DNA of 64,000 nucleotides from Rhynchopus sp. YZ270_cl-10 (GCA_964035575.1 OZ037910.1:1054001-1118000); one strand, 5' to 3'. Counted from the first letter of the stretch, positions 1 to 11,251 are shown. Numbers and translations are program-made. The notes: generated from the letters alone by a model not told the origin.

Positions 1-294
1 GTTTGCAGCACCGCGGAGGCAGAGTACGAAGCCGCCCTCACCACCGTGCAGACCTGCAGGGAGAGTGCCGAATGCGAGCCGGCACGCCCGCTGGTGGGAA
101 CGAGCTGTGGGTGCACCAGGAACCTGCTTGCAAGTGTGCGTGCGACAGACGCCGAGATGGCCGCATTCAGCGCGAAGAAGGATGTCCTTGTGGAGTGCTT
201 CGGCAGCAGCAGGTTCATCAGCACATGCGACTGCCCCGCACGCGTGCCACAGTGTGTGGCAGGGAGGTGTGCGTACAGCGCGGCCCTGGCGTGA
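1..294 (+). CDS. Secreted Cys-rich modular protein, 3' end of upstream tandem copy (partial)
   Basis: This is the last 97 codons and TGA stop of a gene whose start lies outside the window. The sequence matches positions 3540-3833 of the next copy at a constant offset of 3539 bases. It encodes the divergent terminal module, beginning VCSTAEAEYEAAL and ending CVAGRCAYSAALA, with the CGCTRN and CDCP signatures shared by all modules. It shows that the array has at least three gene copies. The product should be secreted like its neighbours, but its signal peptide is not visible here. Function unknown. Confidence 0.85.
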   Translation, partial: VCSTAEAEYEAALTTVQTCRESAECEPARPLVGTSCGCTRNLLASVRATDAEMAAFSAKKDVLVECFGSSRFISTCDCPARVPQCVAGRCAYSAALA

Positions 295-1772
295 GCGTGA
301 TGCGTCCGCGGGGTCCGGGGAGTGACTGACTGACTGGCACTGTGCTGTGTCTTTGTTGCTTCTCTTTTCTTTTATTAAACGCGTTGTTATCTTCTTCTGC
401 TGTTGACAACAAGTGTCTCGTGCCGCAAAAAAAAAAGAAGCGCCCCTGCACTTTGTTTTCAGCCTGTCTTTTCGTTTTCTTTGTTTCCCCCTCCTTTTTT
501 ATTTTTGTGATGCCCACTGTGCTGGGGAAGTGCAGCTGCGTTTTTTGGATAGCGTTTCACAACAGAAGTGGGGATGGATGTGTGTAGTGTGTGTGGGACA
601 GATGTCCGGGCGTTCAGTTGTACCCCGGCCCTGTCCCCGCTCCCGCTCCATCCCTGTCTGTTGCTGTTTTTCCTGTTGCACACAACACACGTTCCCACAA
701 AGCTTGTGCGGACGATGCTGTGTCAACTGGGGGCTGAAACGTGAAATAGGAGAGAAGGCTGTGTTATGTATCATATCATATGCCTGAGCCTGTCCAAAGG
801 ACGACAACAACCCTTGCTGCCTTCCCTTCCCTTCCCTTCTTGTCTTTATCAGCACAAGGCATCCACGTGTCCGCTTCAACTATGCCCTTGTTTTTTTCTA
901 TTTTACCTTTTATTTTAAAAGATGGCATGTGTCCGCGGGGCCCATCCATATGTTAACGTCGTTATTTTGGTTATTTTTGTTTTTGTTTGTTTGTTTGTTT
1001 TTTGCGTCTTTTTATCATCTCTTTTTTGACATTGTTGCGTGTGCCCAAGCGGTCGTCTTCACACCCTTGTTGTTGTGTCGCGATTGTAATATCCCTGGCA
1101 GTGGGGCTGGGATGGTATGGGTTCCACCTCTGTTTTTTGTATGCAGTCCTGTGTGTTCGTTGTTGCTCTCTTCTTCTTTTACTTTACCCCTTGGTTTGCC
1201 GGGTGCCTGTGCCCGCAAGAGGCGTTTGCACTTTCAACCTGATTTTTTTTTTGTATTTGCCCACCCCCGCCCGCAGCTCGGTTCCTATTCCTGTTTGGGT
1301 TTTGTGTGCGGTGTTCTTGTCCATCTGATGTTTCGGGGACGACGGACGCGTGCACAACCAACCAATTTTCTGCGTCCTTGCCTTTTTGAAGGCAGAGACA
1401 CACGAACAAACATAACGGGAACGAAAGTAGGAACCGCACTGTGTGGGGTGGGGGGTGGGAAACAAAGGTGATGCGGGGGCAAAGGTAGAGAGCATCTGTG
1501 AAAAAAACACAGCGGGACGAATGCTGCGAAAAAGAAAAAAAAGGTTTATTTTTAAACAAAACACGTTTACCAGTGCACAAGAGAAAATAGCGAAAACAAA
1601 CGGAAAAAGGAAAAAGAAAAAGGCGCCGCCACCCTCTCTCTATTTTTTTATGCCATCTGTCTGAAGTCAAGGTTCGTTTCCACTCACACTTCCACTTCCA
1701 CTTCCACTTCCACTTCACCACAGCTCTGAAAAACGAAAAAGACACATACCTCCACCCCACACACAGTCTACA
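295..1772. other. Spacer of tandem unit, no gene
   Basis: T-rich and G/T-rich 1.48 kb spacer, repeated at 3834-5311 and, truncated, at 7061-8370. It holds an R3-like segment (GCCTGTGCCC, then AGAGGCGTTTGCACTTTCAA) near 1204-1240. Near its end is a TTCCAC repeat (about 1688-1714) leading into CACCACAG at 1723. No coding sequence is supported in it. Confidence 0.7.
1680..1723 (+). promoter_or_regulatory. Pyrimidine tract with AG before the Cys-rich gene (possible trans-splice acceptor)
   Basis: Repeated TTCCAC hexamers end in CACCACAG, 49 bases before the ATG at 1773. The same segment is at 5219-5262 before the next copy. The arrangement resembles a 3' splice site. With no upstream coding exon it could accept a spliced leader or close a 5'-UTR intron. 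Inference only. Confidence 0.4.
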
Positions 1773-3833
1773 ATGCGTGCCACAGTTGCGTCGGTGCTGC
1801 TGCTCTCAGCGTGTGTGGATGTTGCGAGCGCAAGCCACCTGTGCACGTCGTTGGTGCCGCGCCTGATGTCGACGGTGCGCTGCCACAACGATGCGAAGTG
1901 CATGCGGCACATTGGCGTCCAGCTCTGCGGTGGTGTCGCAACGTGCACTGCAGCGGGCTTCTGCGACTGGAGTGCTGAGCCCGCACCCACCTGTGACGAG
2001 ATCAAAGCCGACTTCACCAGCTACCTTGCGACCATCCAGACCTGCGACACTGCGAGCGAGTGTGGCACTGTGCTGACCGGGACAAGCTGTGGGTGCACAC
2101 GCAACCTGGTGGCACGTGCTGACCTGACCGCACAGCAGGTGGCAGACTTCGAGGCCCTGAAGGCGCAGTACTCAGCCTGTGGTGGCAGCTTCCTCTCGAC
2201 CTGCGACTGCCCGGCTGCCTCTGGCTTCAAGTGCTCGGAGAACCGCTGCTCGTTCAACCTTGTGACTGCGCCTGTGCCCGTGCCTGTGCCGGAGCCGACC
2301 TGTGCCGAGATCACGGCCGACTACACCGCATTCCTGGCGAGAATCCAGACCTGCTCGGCAGCAGGCGACTGTGGCACTGTGCTGTCCGGAACCGGCTGTG
2401 GATGCACACGCAACAAGGTGGCACGTGCTGACCTGAGCGCAACCGACCTGGCGACGTTCAACACCCTGCTCGGACAGTACCAGACCTGCAACGGGCCCCT
2501 GATCACCATCTGCGACTGCCCGGCCTCTGACGGCTTCAGGTGCACGGACGCGGGTATGTGTGCGCACAACCTTGTGACTGCGCCTGTGCCCGTGCCTGTG
2601 CCGGAGCCGACCTGTGCCGAGATCACGGCCGACTACAACGCATTCCTGACGAGAATCCAGACCTGCTCGGCAGCAGGCGACTGTGGCACTGTGCTGTCCG
2701 GAACCGGCTGTGGATGCACACGCAACCTGGTGGCACGTGCCGACCTGAGCGCAACCGACCTGGCGGCGTTCAACACCCTGCTCGGACAGTACCAGACCTG
2801 CAACGGGCCCCTGATCACCATCTGCGACTGCCCGGCCTCTGACGGCTTCAGGTGCACGGACGCGGGTGTGTGTGCGCACAACCTTGTGACTGCGCCTGTG
2901 CCCGTGCCTGTGCCGGAGCCGACCTGTGACGAGATCACGGCCGACTACACCGCATTCCTGGCGAGAATCCAGACCTGCTCGGCAGCAGGCGACTGTGGCA
3001 CTGTGCTGTCCGGAACCGGCTGTGGATGCACACGCAACCTGGTGGCACGTGCCGACCTGAGCGCAACCGACCTGGCGGCGTTCAACACCCTGCTCGGACA
3101 GTACCAGACCTGCAACGGGCCCCTGATCACCATCTGCGACTGCCCTGTCTCTGACGGCTTCAGGTGCACGGACGCGGGTGTGTGTGCGCACAACCTTGTG
3201 ACTGCGCCTGTGCCCGTGCCTGTGCCGGAGCCGACCTGTGACGAGATCACGGCCGACTACACCGCATTCCTGGCGAGAATCCAGACCTGCTCGACAGCAG
3301 GCGACTGTGGCACTGTGCTGTCCGGAACCGGCTGTGGATGCACACGCAACAAGGTGGCACGTGCTGACCTGAGCGCAACCGACCTGGCGACGTTCAACAC
3401 CCTGCTCGGACAGTACCAGACCTGCAACGGGCCCCTGATCACTATCTGCGACTGCCCGGCCTCTGACGGCTTCAGGTGCACGGACGCGGGTATGTGTGCG
3501 CACAACCTTGTGGGCACACAGCCCGCACCTATTGTTGATGTTTGCAGCACCGCGGAGGCAGAGTACGAAGCCGCCCTCACCACCGTGCAGACCTGCAGGG
3601 AGAGTGCCGAATGCGAGCCGGCACGCCCGCTGGTGGGAACGAGCTGTGGGTGCACCAGGAACCTGCTTGCAAGTGTGCGTGCGACAGACGCCGAGATGGC
3701 CGCATTCAGCGCGAAGAAGGATGTCCTTGTGGAGTGCTTCGGCAGCAGCAGGTTCATCAGCACATGCGACTGCCCCGCACGCGTGCCACAGTGTGTGGCA
3801 GGGAGGTGTGCGTACAGCGCGGCCCTGGCGTGA
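1773..3833 (+). CDS. Secreted Cys-rich protein with six approx. 104-residue modules (tandem copy 1)
   Basis: The protein has 686 residues. An N-terminal signal peptide (MRATVASVLLLSACVDVASA) is followed by a short Cys-rich head (residues 21-70, six Cys) and six modules starting near residues 73, 176, 280, 384, 488 and 590. The four central modules are almost identical and have ten Cys each, with the signatures TC.EITADY, QTC, CGCTRN, ICDCP and C-x5-C. They are joined by a proline-valine linker (TAPVPVPVPEP). Modules 1 and 6 are diverged relatives. The product is probably an extracellular or surface protein with disulfide-stabilised domains. I recognise no named family, and function is unknown. 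An antisense open frame across the modules is a by-product of repeat length and codon use. No introns are needed. Confidence 0.9.
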   Translation: MRATVASVLLLSACVDVASASHLCTSLVPRLMSTVRCHNDAKCMRHIGVQLCGGVATCTAAGFCDWSAEPAPTCDEIKADFTSYLATIQTCDTASECGTVLTGTSCGCTRNLVARADLTAQQVADFEALKAQYSACGGSFLSTCDCPAASGFKCSENRCSFNLVTAPVPVPVPEPTCAEITADYTAFLARIQTCSAAGDCGTVLSGTGCGCTRNKVARADLSATDLATFNTLLGQYQTCNGPLITICDCPASDGFRCTDAGMCAHNLVTAPVPVPVPEPTCAEITADYNAFLTRIQTCSAAGDCGTVLSGTGCGCTRNLVARADLSATDLAAFNTLLGQYQTCNGPLITICDCPASDGFRCTDAGVCAHNLVTAPVPVPVPEPTCDEITADYTAFLARIQTCSAAGDCGTVLSGTGCGCTRNLVARADLSATDLAAFNTLLGQYQTCNGPLITICDCPVSDGFRCTDAGVCAHNLVTAPVPVPVPEPTCDEITADYTAFLARIQTCSTAGDCGTVLSGTGCGCTRNKVARADLSATDLATFNTLLGQYQTCNGPLITICDCPASDGFRCTDAGMCAHNLVGTQPAPIVDVCSTAEAEYEAALTTVQTCRESAECEPARPLVGTSCGCTRNLLASVRATDAEMAAFSAKKDVLVECFGSSRFISTCDCPARVPQCVAGRCAYSAALA

Positions 3834-5311
3834 GCGTGATGCGTCCGCGGGGTCCGGGGAGTGACTGACTGACTGGCACTGTGCTGTGTCTTTGTTGCTT
3901 CTCTTTTCTTTTATTAAACGCGTTGTTATCTTCTTCTGCTGTTGACAACAAGTGTCTCGTGCCGCAAAAAAAAAAGAAGCGCCCCTGCACTTTGTTTTCA
4001 GCCTGTCTTTTCGTTTTCTTTGTTTCCCCCTCCTTTTTTATTTTTGTGATGCCCACTGTGCTGGGGAAGTGCAGCTGCGTTTTTTGGATAGCGTTTCACA
4101 ACAGAAGTGGGGATGGATGTGTGTAGTGTGTGTGGGACAGATGTCCGGGCGTTCAGTTGTACCCCGGCCCTGTCCCCGCTCCCGCTCCATCCCTGTCTGT
4201 TGCTGTTTTTCCTGTTGCACACAACACACGTTCCCACAAAGCTTGTGCGGACGATGCTGTGTCAACTGGGGGCTGAAACGTGAAATAGGAGAGAAGGCTG
4301 TGTTATGTATCATATCATATGCCTGAGCCTGTCCAAAGGACGACAACAACCCTTGCTGCCTTCCCTTCCCTTCCCTTCTTGTCTTTATCAGCACAAGGCA
4401 TCCACGTGTCCGCTTCAACTATGCCCTTGTTTTTTTCTATTTTACCTTTTATTTTAAAAGATGGCATGTGTCCGCGGGGCCCATCCATATGTTAACGTCG
4501 TTATTTTGGTTATTTTTGTTTTTGTTTGTTTGTTTGTTTTTTGCGTCTTTTTATCATCTCTTTTTTGACATTGTTGCGTGTGCCCAAGCGGTCGTCTTCA
4601 CACCCTTGTTGTTGTGTCGCGATTGTAATATCCCTGGCAGTGGGGCTGGGATGGTATGGGTTCCACCTCTGTTTTTTGTATGCAGTCCTGTGTGTTCGTT
4701 GTTGCTCTCTTCTTCTTTTACTTTACCCCTTGGTTTGCCGGGTGCCTGTGCCCGCAAGAGGCGTTTGCACTTTCAACCTGATTTTTTTTTTGTATTTGCC
4801 CACCCCCGCCCGCAGCTCGGTTCCTATTCCTGTTTGGGTTTTGTGTGCGGTGTTCTTGTCCATCTGATGTTTCGGGGACGACGGACGCGTGCACAACCAA
4901 CCAATTTTCTGCGTCCTTGCCTTTTTGAAGGCAGAGACACACGAACAAACATAACGGGAACGAAAGTAGGAACCGCACTGTGTGGGGTGGGGGGTGGGAA
5001 ACAAAGGTGATGCGGGGGCAAAGGTAGAGAGCATCTGTGAAAAAAACACAGCGGGACGAATGCTGCGAAAAAGAAAAAAAAGGTTTATTTTTAAACAAAA
5101 CACGTTTACCAGTGCACAAGAGAAAATAGCGAAAACAAACGGAAAAAGGAAAAAGAAAAAGGCGCCGCCACCCTCTCTCTATTTTTTTATGCCATCTGTC
5201 TGAAGTCAAGGTTCGTTTCCACTCACACTTCCACTTCCACTTCCACTTCCACTTCACCACAGCTCTGAAAAACGAAAAAGACACATACCTCCACCCCACA
5301 CACAGTCTACA
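3834..5311. other. Spacer of tandem unit, no gene
   Basis: Second copy of the 1.48 kb spacer, identical to 295-1772 wherever compared. It includes the R3-like segment (4743-4779) and the TTCCAC repeat ending in an AG at 5262. No coding sequence is supported. Confidence 0.7.
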
Positions 5312-7060
5312 ATGCGTGCCACAGTTGCGTCGGTGCTGCTGCTCTCAGCGTGTGTGGATGTTGCGAGCGCAAGCCACCTGTGCACGTCGTTGGTGCCGCG
5401 CCTGATGTCGACGGTGCGCTGCCACAACGATGCGAAGTGCATGCGGCACATTGGCGTCCAGCTCTGCGGTGGTGTCGCAACGTGCACTGCAGCGGGCTTC
5501 TGCGACTGGAGTGCTGAGCCCGCACCCACCTGTGACGAGATCAAAGCCGACTTCACCAGCTACCTTGCGACCATCCAGACCTGCGACACTGCGAGCGAGT
5601 GTGGCACTGTGCTGACCGGGACAAGCTGTGGGTGCACACGCAACCTGGTGGCACGTGCTGACCTGACCGCACAGCAGGTGGCAGACTTCGAGGCCCTGAA
5701 GGCGCAGTACTCAGCCTGTGGTGGCAGCTTCCTCTCGACCTGCGACTGCCCGGCTGCCTCTGGCTTCAAGTGCTCGGAGAACCGCTGCTCGTTCAACCTT
5801 GTGACTGCGCCTGTGCCCGTGCCTGTGCCGGAGCCGACCTGTGCCGAGATCACGGCCGACTACACCGCATTCCTGGCGAGAATCCAGACCTGCTCGGCAG
5901 CAGGCGACTGTGGCACTGTGCTGTCCGGAACCGGCTGTGGATGCACACGCAACAAGGTGGCACGTGCTGACCTGAGCGCAACCGACCTGGCGACGTTCAA
6001 CACCCTGCTCGGACAGTACCAGACCTGCAACGGGCCCCTGATCACCATCTGCGACTGCCCGGCCTCTGACGGCTTCAGGTGCACGGACGCGGGTATGTGT
6101 GCGCACAACCTTGTGACTGCGCCTGTGCCCGTGCCTGTGCCGGAGCCGACCTGTGCCGAGATCACGGCCGACTACAACGCATTCCTGACGAGAATCCAGA
6201 CCTGCTCGGCAGCAGGCGACTGTGGCACTGTGCTGTCCGGAACCGGCTGTGGATGCACACGCAACCTGGTGGCACGTGCCGACCTGAGCGCAACCGACCT
6301 GGCGGCGTTCAACACCCTGCTCGGACAGTACCAGACCTGCAACGGGCCCCTGATCACCATCTGCGACTGCCCTGTCTCTGACGGCTTCAGGTGCACGGAC
6401 GCGGGTGTGTGTGCGCACAACCTTGTGACTGCGCCTGTGCCCGTGCCTGTGCCGGAGCCGACCTGTGACGAGATCACGGCCGACTACACCGCATTCCTGG
6501 CGAGAATCCAGACCTGCTCGACAGCAGGCGACTGTGGCACTGTGCTGTCCGGAACCGGCTGTGGATGCACACGCAACAAGGTGGCACGTGCTGACCTGAG
6601 CGCAACCGACCTGGCGACGTTCAACACCCTGCTCGGACAGTACCAGACCTGCAACGGGCCCCTGATCACTATCTGCGACTGCCCGGCCTCTGACGGCTTC
6701 AGGTGCACGGACGCGGGTATGTGTGCGCACAACCTTGTGGGCACACAGCCCGCACCTATTGTTGATGTTTGCAGCACCGCGGAGGCAGAGTACGAAGCCG
6801 CCCTCACCACCGTGCAGACCTGCAGGGAGAGTGCCGAATGCGAGCCGGCACGCCCGCTGGTGGGAACGAGCTGTGGGTGCACCAGGAACCTGCTTGCAAG
6901 TGTGCGTGCGACAGACGCCGAGATGGCCGCATTCAGCGCGAAGAAGGATGTCCTTGTGGAGTGCTTCGGCAGCAGCAGGTTCATCAGCACATGCGACTGC
7001 CCCGCACGCGTGCCACAGTGTGTGGCAGGGAGGTGTGCGTACAGCGCGGCCCTGGCGTGA
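5312..7060 (+). CDS. Secreted Cys-rich protein with five modules (tandem copy 2, one module deleted)
   Basis: The protein has 582 residues, with the same signal peptide, head, linkers and terminal module as the copy at 1773. It is exactly 104 codons (312 bases) shorter. Its third module starts like module 3 of copy 1 (CAEITADYNAFLTR) and ends like module 4 (CDCPVSDGF). The length difference is therefore explained by recombination between modules 3 and 4 that removed one repeat period in frame. Modules start near residues 73, 176, 280, 384 and 486. It is probably extracellular; function unknown. Confidence 0.9.
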   Translation: MRATVASVLLLSACVDVASASHLCTSLVPRLMSTVRCHNDAKCMRHIGVQLCGGVATCTAAGFCDWSAEPAPTCDEIKADFTSYLATIQTCDTASECGTVLTGTSCGCTRNLVARADLTAQQVADFEALKAQYSACGGSFLSTCDCPAASGFKCSENRCSFNLVTAPVPVPVPEPTCAEITADYTAFLARIQTCSAAGDCGTVLSGTGCGCTRNKVARADLSATDLATFNTLLGQYQTCNGPLITICDCPASDGFRCTDAGMCAHNLVTAPVPVPVPEPTCAEITADYNAFLTRIQTCSAAGDCGTVLSGTGCGCTRNLVARADLSATDLAAFNTLLGQYQTCNGPLITICDCPVSDGFRCTDAGVCAHNLVTAPVPVPVPEPTCDEITADYTAFLARIQTCSTAGDCGTVLSGTGCGCTRNKVARADLSATDLATFNTLLGQYQTCNGPLITICDCPASDGFRCTDAGMCAHNLVGTQPAPIVDVCSTAEAEYEAALTTVQTCRESAECEPARPLVGTSCGCTRNLLASVRATDAEMAAFSAKKDVLVECFGSSRFISTCDCPARVPQCVAGRCAYSAALA

Positions 7061-8473
7061 GCGTGATGCGTCCGCGGGGTCCGGGGAGTGACTGACTGAC
7101 TGGCACTGTGCTGTGTCTTTGTTGCTTCTCTTTTCTTTTATTAAACGCGTTGTTATCTTCTTCTGCTGTTGACAACAAGTGTCTCGTGCCGCAAAAAAAA
7201 AAGAAGCGCCCCTGCACTTTGTTTTCAGCCTGTCTTTTCGTTTTCTTTGTTTCCCCCTCCTTTTTTATTTTTGTGATGCCCACTGTGCTGGGGAAGTGCA
7301 GCTGCGTTTTTTGGATAGCGTTTCACAACAGAAGTGGGGATGGATGTGTGTAGTGTGTGTGGGACAGATGTCCGGGCGTTCAGTTGTACCCCGGCCCTGT
7401 CCCCGCTCCCGCTCCATCCCTGTCTGTTGCTGTTTTTCCTGTTGCACACAACACACGTTCCCACAAAGCTTGTGCGGACGATGCTGTGTCAACTGGGGGC
7501 TGAAACGTGAAATAGGAGAGAAGGCTGTGTTATGTATCATATCATATGCCTGAGCCTGTCCAAAGGACGACAACAACCCTTGCTGCCTTCCCTTCCCTTC
7601 CCTTCTTGTCTTTATCAGCACAAGGCATCCACGTGTCCGCTTCAACTATGCCCTTGTTTTTTTCTATTTTATCTTTTATTTTAAAAGATGGCATGTGTCC
7701 GCGGGGCCCATCCATATGTTAACGTCGTTATTTTGGTTATTTTTGTTTTTGTTTGTTTGTTTGTTTTTTGCGTCTTTTTATCATCTCTTTTTTGACATTG
7801 TTGCGTGTGCCCAAGCGGTCGTCTTCACACCCTTGTTGTTGTGTCGCGATTGTAATATCCCTGGCAGTGGGGCTGGGATGGTATGGGTTCCACCTCTGTT
7901 TTTTGTATGCAGTCCTGTGTGTTCGTTGTTGCTCTCTTCTTCTTTTACTTTACCCCTTGGTTTGCCGGGTGCCTGTGCCCGCAAGAGGCGTTTGCACTTT
8001 CAACCTGATTTTTTTTTTGTATTTGCCCACCCCCGCCCGCAGCTCGGTTCCTATTCCTGTTTGGGTTTTGTGTGCGGTGTTCTTGTCCATCTGATGTTTC
8101 GGGGACGACGGACGCGTGCACAACCAACCAATTTTCTGCGTCCTTGCCTTTTTGAAGGCAGAGACACACGAACAAACATAACGGGAACGAAAGTAGGAAC
8201 CGCACTGTGTGGGGTGGGGGGTGGGAAACAAAGGTGATGCGGGGGCAAAGGTAGAGAGCATCTGTGAAAAAAACACAGCGGGACGAATGCTGCGAAAAAG
8301 AAAAAAAGGTTTATTTTTAAACAAAACACGTTTACCAGTGCACAAGAGAAAATAGCAAAACAAACGGAAAACCATGCACCACCACTCCCCTGTCCTCTTT
8401 ACACCATCCGAATTCATGTCTACTTCCTTCCACCCCTATTGACACTTTCCACAGAACATACACTAGACAAAGA
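7061..8473. other. Truncated third spacer and NOP14 upstream region
   Basis: 7061-8370 repeats the array spacer but ends before the TTCCAC block. 8371-8473 is unique and pyrimidine-rich, and leads into NOP14. No gene is seen. Confidence 0.7.
8420..8454 (+). promoter_or_regulatory. Pyrimidine tract with CCACAG before NOP14
   Basis: CTACTTCCTTCCACCCC followed by CTTTCCACAG ends 19 bases before the NOP14 ATG. The CCACAG matches the acceptors of the confirmed introns in this window. No upstream exon is visible, which makes it a candidate trans-splice acceptor. Confidence 0.4.
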
Positions 8474-11116
8474 ATGGGCGATAAACGCAAGCAAAAGGTA
8501 CAGAGGTACAAATCACGGAAGGCCAAGGAGGCTGCGTCAAAGACTAGCAAAGCCTTTATCAACCCACGAGATGTAAAGGGGGCACGTGGAGATGAGCACA
8601 GGCAGGGGCAGCTGGGGCAGGAATTCATGCGTCGCGCAAAGTCGGGAGGGCTTGTGGACAAGCGTGAACACGGAGATGATGCAGATGAGCTGCAGATGCT
8701 TGGCCGCATGCGTAAAGTGAGGCAGACGAAGGCAGACAACTTCAAACTAGGTGACTCCTCAGGCGACTCGCTGACACACTACGGTAATGCCCTCGGTGCC
8801 CCGGTCCGTAGAGAGGCTGCAGAAGACGACAACGAGCCTGCAGCAAAACGGCGCAAAACGAGAAACGAAGTTCTCGACGAAATTATCGACAAGAGCAGAA
8901 CCTTTAGAGAGGAGAAGAAGCAGGTTACGTATGTTTCTCCCTTTACACACTCCTTGCATTTTTTGCGTTTCTCTGAAACTCATACAAAAAACATCCACAG
9001 TGAGCAGCGCAACAGCGAAGTGACAGAGGTTGACTACGAGTTTGGCGGCCTTAAGGGGCTTGACGTGCTGAAGTACCGCAAAGACGAGAAGTATGCCACC
9101 ACACAACTACCAAACCACTACCATTTTTGGCCTCTTTTTTTTTTTGTGCTATGTTACTGAGGATCTACGCTCCACAATGCTCTTTCAACACCCACACTAC
9201 TTTTCAATGTTCTGCGCAAGAATTACCGCATAAGGGCCATATTCTACGCAATAATTACCCTCACTAGGCATCAAAAACAACAACACTCCACTCACCACAG
9301 AAAAGCGCTCCCCGCAGGCCTCTCGATCGCGCCCATCCCCGGAAGCGACCCCAAGGCAGCGCCTGCAGCAAAGAAGGGGGGTGTGTTGGTGCTTGGCAGT
9401 GACGGTGCGATTAAGTCGTCGACGGTCCCGAAGGGGAAGGGGAAGGCTGACCCTGCAATGCAGGCAAAGATGGACAAGCTGCTGAGCGAGGCCCGCACGG
9501 ACGACACACCAGCCGAGGAGCCTGAGGAGCAGGACGCCTACGACAGCTTCCTGCGGGGGCTTGAGAACAGCACCATTGCGAAGGCTGGGTCACGCTCGAA
9601 GAGCCATTCAGAACTGGCAGCAGAGGCGCAGGCGCAACTGATCACCCTGCAGCGTGAGAAGACACGCCGTATGCGTGGCGGGAAAGACGAAGACAGCGAC
9701 GACGAGCAGAACGAAGCCAAGCTCTACCAACCGCACTACAGCGCAGAGGATACACAAGAGGTGCGTGACTCTAAGGCACGCAAACAGGCGTCGTCCCTCT
9801 TCGAAAACTACATGAACGAGCTGGAAACCGAATGCAAACCGAACGACAAAGGCGCCGTCCACGTCTCCTTCGAGCGTGTCGACACCATTGTCGAGCAGCT
9901 CCACAAGCTGGTCGGGGTCAGCCCCCTCGCTAGCTGCATGACCGCACGCGGCATGCTTGAAGTCCTCAACGAAATGCTTGAGATCGAAGTCCGTGGACAG
10001 GCCTCCAAATCCGCCCAGGCAGCTACACCGTTCTCCCTCATAGTGCCTGCCGCATTCTCTCGCCTCTTCCCTCCAACCGACTTCAGACACCCTGTAAGCA
10101 CACCCCTTGCACTCTACCTTGCGTCCTCTCTCAGCCAGATCAAGCTGGTCACCCTCCGCGACGTTGCAGTAGGGCTCTTCCGCGCAGGGGTGTTGGTAGA
10201 GATGTCCACAGAGACCCACCGCTACTGTGGGGAGGTGCTGACGTTCCTTGCGAACGTCCTCTCACTGCAATGCACAGAGGCGGTGCACATGGACACCACC
10301 GCAGGCAAACGCAAGCGTGGCACCGACACTGCGTCGCGCAGACGCAACCAAATCCTTCCCTCCGGCATCGCCACGCTCTCTGGAGCAGAAGGTGTAGGTG
10401 AAGCGGTCGGCTCCGTCTCCCTCCTCTCCCCCGAGGGTGCAGGAAAGGCAAAACGCCTTTCCGCCCAACCCGTAGGATTCGACGTCTTCTGCAGTGCAGA
10501 CCACACCATCGCAGACACCCCCTCTGCAAGACACCAGCTTCTCATCGCAGCCTACAAGCTTGCAAACCTCAGCGCTGATGTGTACAACGGGGCAGACTCA
10601 ACAGAAAGTTTTGAAGCCGCATTCTCTCCTTTAATAACATTGCTTGGTAAGGTGGATGATGCATCGGACGCTGCATTTTCTGCGGCAAGTGAACCGCTTA
10701 AGACAGCGCACAATGCGCTAAAGGAGAAGTTGCAGTCATTGTGCAAGGCTAACACAGAAGGGAGGATGCCTCTGCAGCTTCAGGCGCATCGTCCAATCCC
10801 GCTTCCTCTGTACGCCTGCAAGGTGACGGACTTCGATGAAGGCGAAGAAGACGAAAGACGTCAACTCAAGAAGGAGTTCAAACAGGAGCGTCGCAAGGTC
10901 CTCGAGCAGATCAGGCAGGACTCGAAATACCTGCACCGTGCGAAGGAGAAGGAGAACGCATACAACGACGAGAAGAGGGAGAGCAAGCTCAACGAGGTGA
11001 TGACAGAGCTCCAGGGGCAACGGAGTTTGGTCAAGCAGTCCGATGTGGCGCGGGTATGTGCATTTACCACCCCCCCAACTCCCCTCACTCCTTTCCCCCT
11101 GAACAAAAGCCTCTAA
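8474..11116 (+). CDS. NOP14: Nucleolar protein NOP14 (small-subunit processome), 2-3 introns
   Basis: NOP14 is a component of the 90S pre-ribosome needed for 18S rRNA maturation. Proposed exons are 8474-8928, 9001-9090 and 9301-11116, with donors GTATGT and GTATGC and acceptors CCACAG; both introns are phase 2 and the product is about 786 residues. Diagnostic stretches are LTHYGNAL (LTHYGQSL in animals), the central RLFPPTDFRHPVSTPLAL (human LLFPTSDFWHPVVTPAL), DVAVGLFRAG, and the basic C-terminal ERRQLKKEFKQERRKVLEQI with DSKYLHRAKEKE. The first intron is a multiple of three, so translation would read through it if unspliced. A possible third intron (11054-11109, GTATGT to AAAAG) would give a different short C-terminus ending at 11145. 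The N-terminus is shorter than in animals and yeast. Confidence 0.88.
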
Positions 11117-11184
11117 AAATCCTACCATTTCCCCCCTATTTTTGACTATTTGAGGTACCTCCTATTAGTTGATTATTAGAGTAT

Positions 11185-11251
11185 TTGGTGTGGCTGAAGG
11201 GGGGTGTGCGATAAAGTGCTGTGCTGTGCTATTTTGGGGTCGGCCACACCA
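11185..11251. mobile_element. R8 MITE-like element, TIR TGGTGTGGC
   Basis: The ends TGGTGTGGC and GCCACACCA are perfect 9-bp inverted repeats. The flanks are GTATT on both sides, a likely 5-bp target duplication. Relatives are at 15310, 17715, 28784 and 43241. It is too short to encode anything. Confidence 0.65.

Larger units (their letters stand above)
1..8370 (+). repeat. Tandem gene array, unit 3539 bp (3227 bp in the last copy)
   Basis: Each unit is one Cys-rich gene plus its 1.3-1.5 kb downstream spacer. Spacers 295-1772 and 3834-5311 look identical wherever I compared them. The third spacer, from 7061, differs by one T/C change near 7671, one A fewer in an A-run near 8305, and a lost G near 8358. 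Homology to the other units stops at about 8370, which is the array's downstream edge and lies about 100 bp before NOP14. The near-identity points to recent duplication or gene conversion. The spacers contain no other gene. Confidence 0.95.

Noticed and set aside
2172-3503. Long minus-strand open frame (443 codons) opposite the Cys-rich modules
   Set aside because: It arises because the 312-base module keeps frame on both strands and the codon usage avoids antisense stops. Its protein is a mere image of the sense repeats and it shrinks by one module in the next copy.
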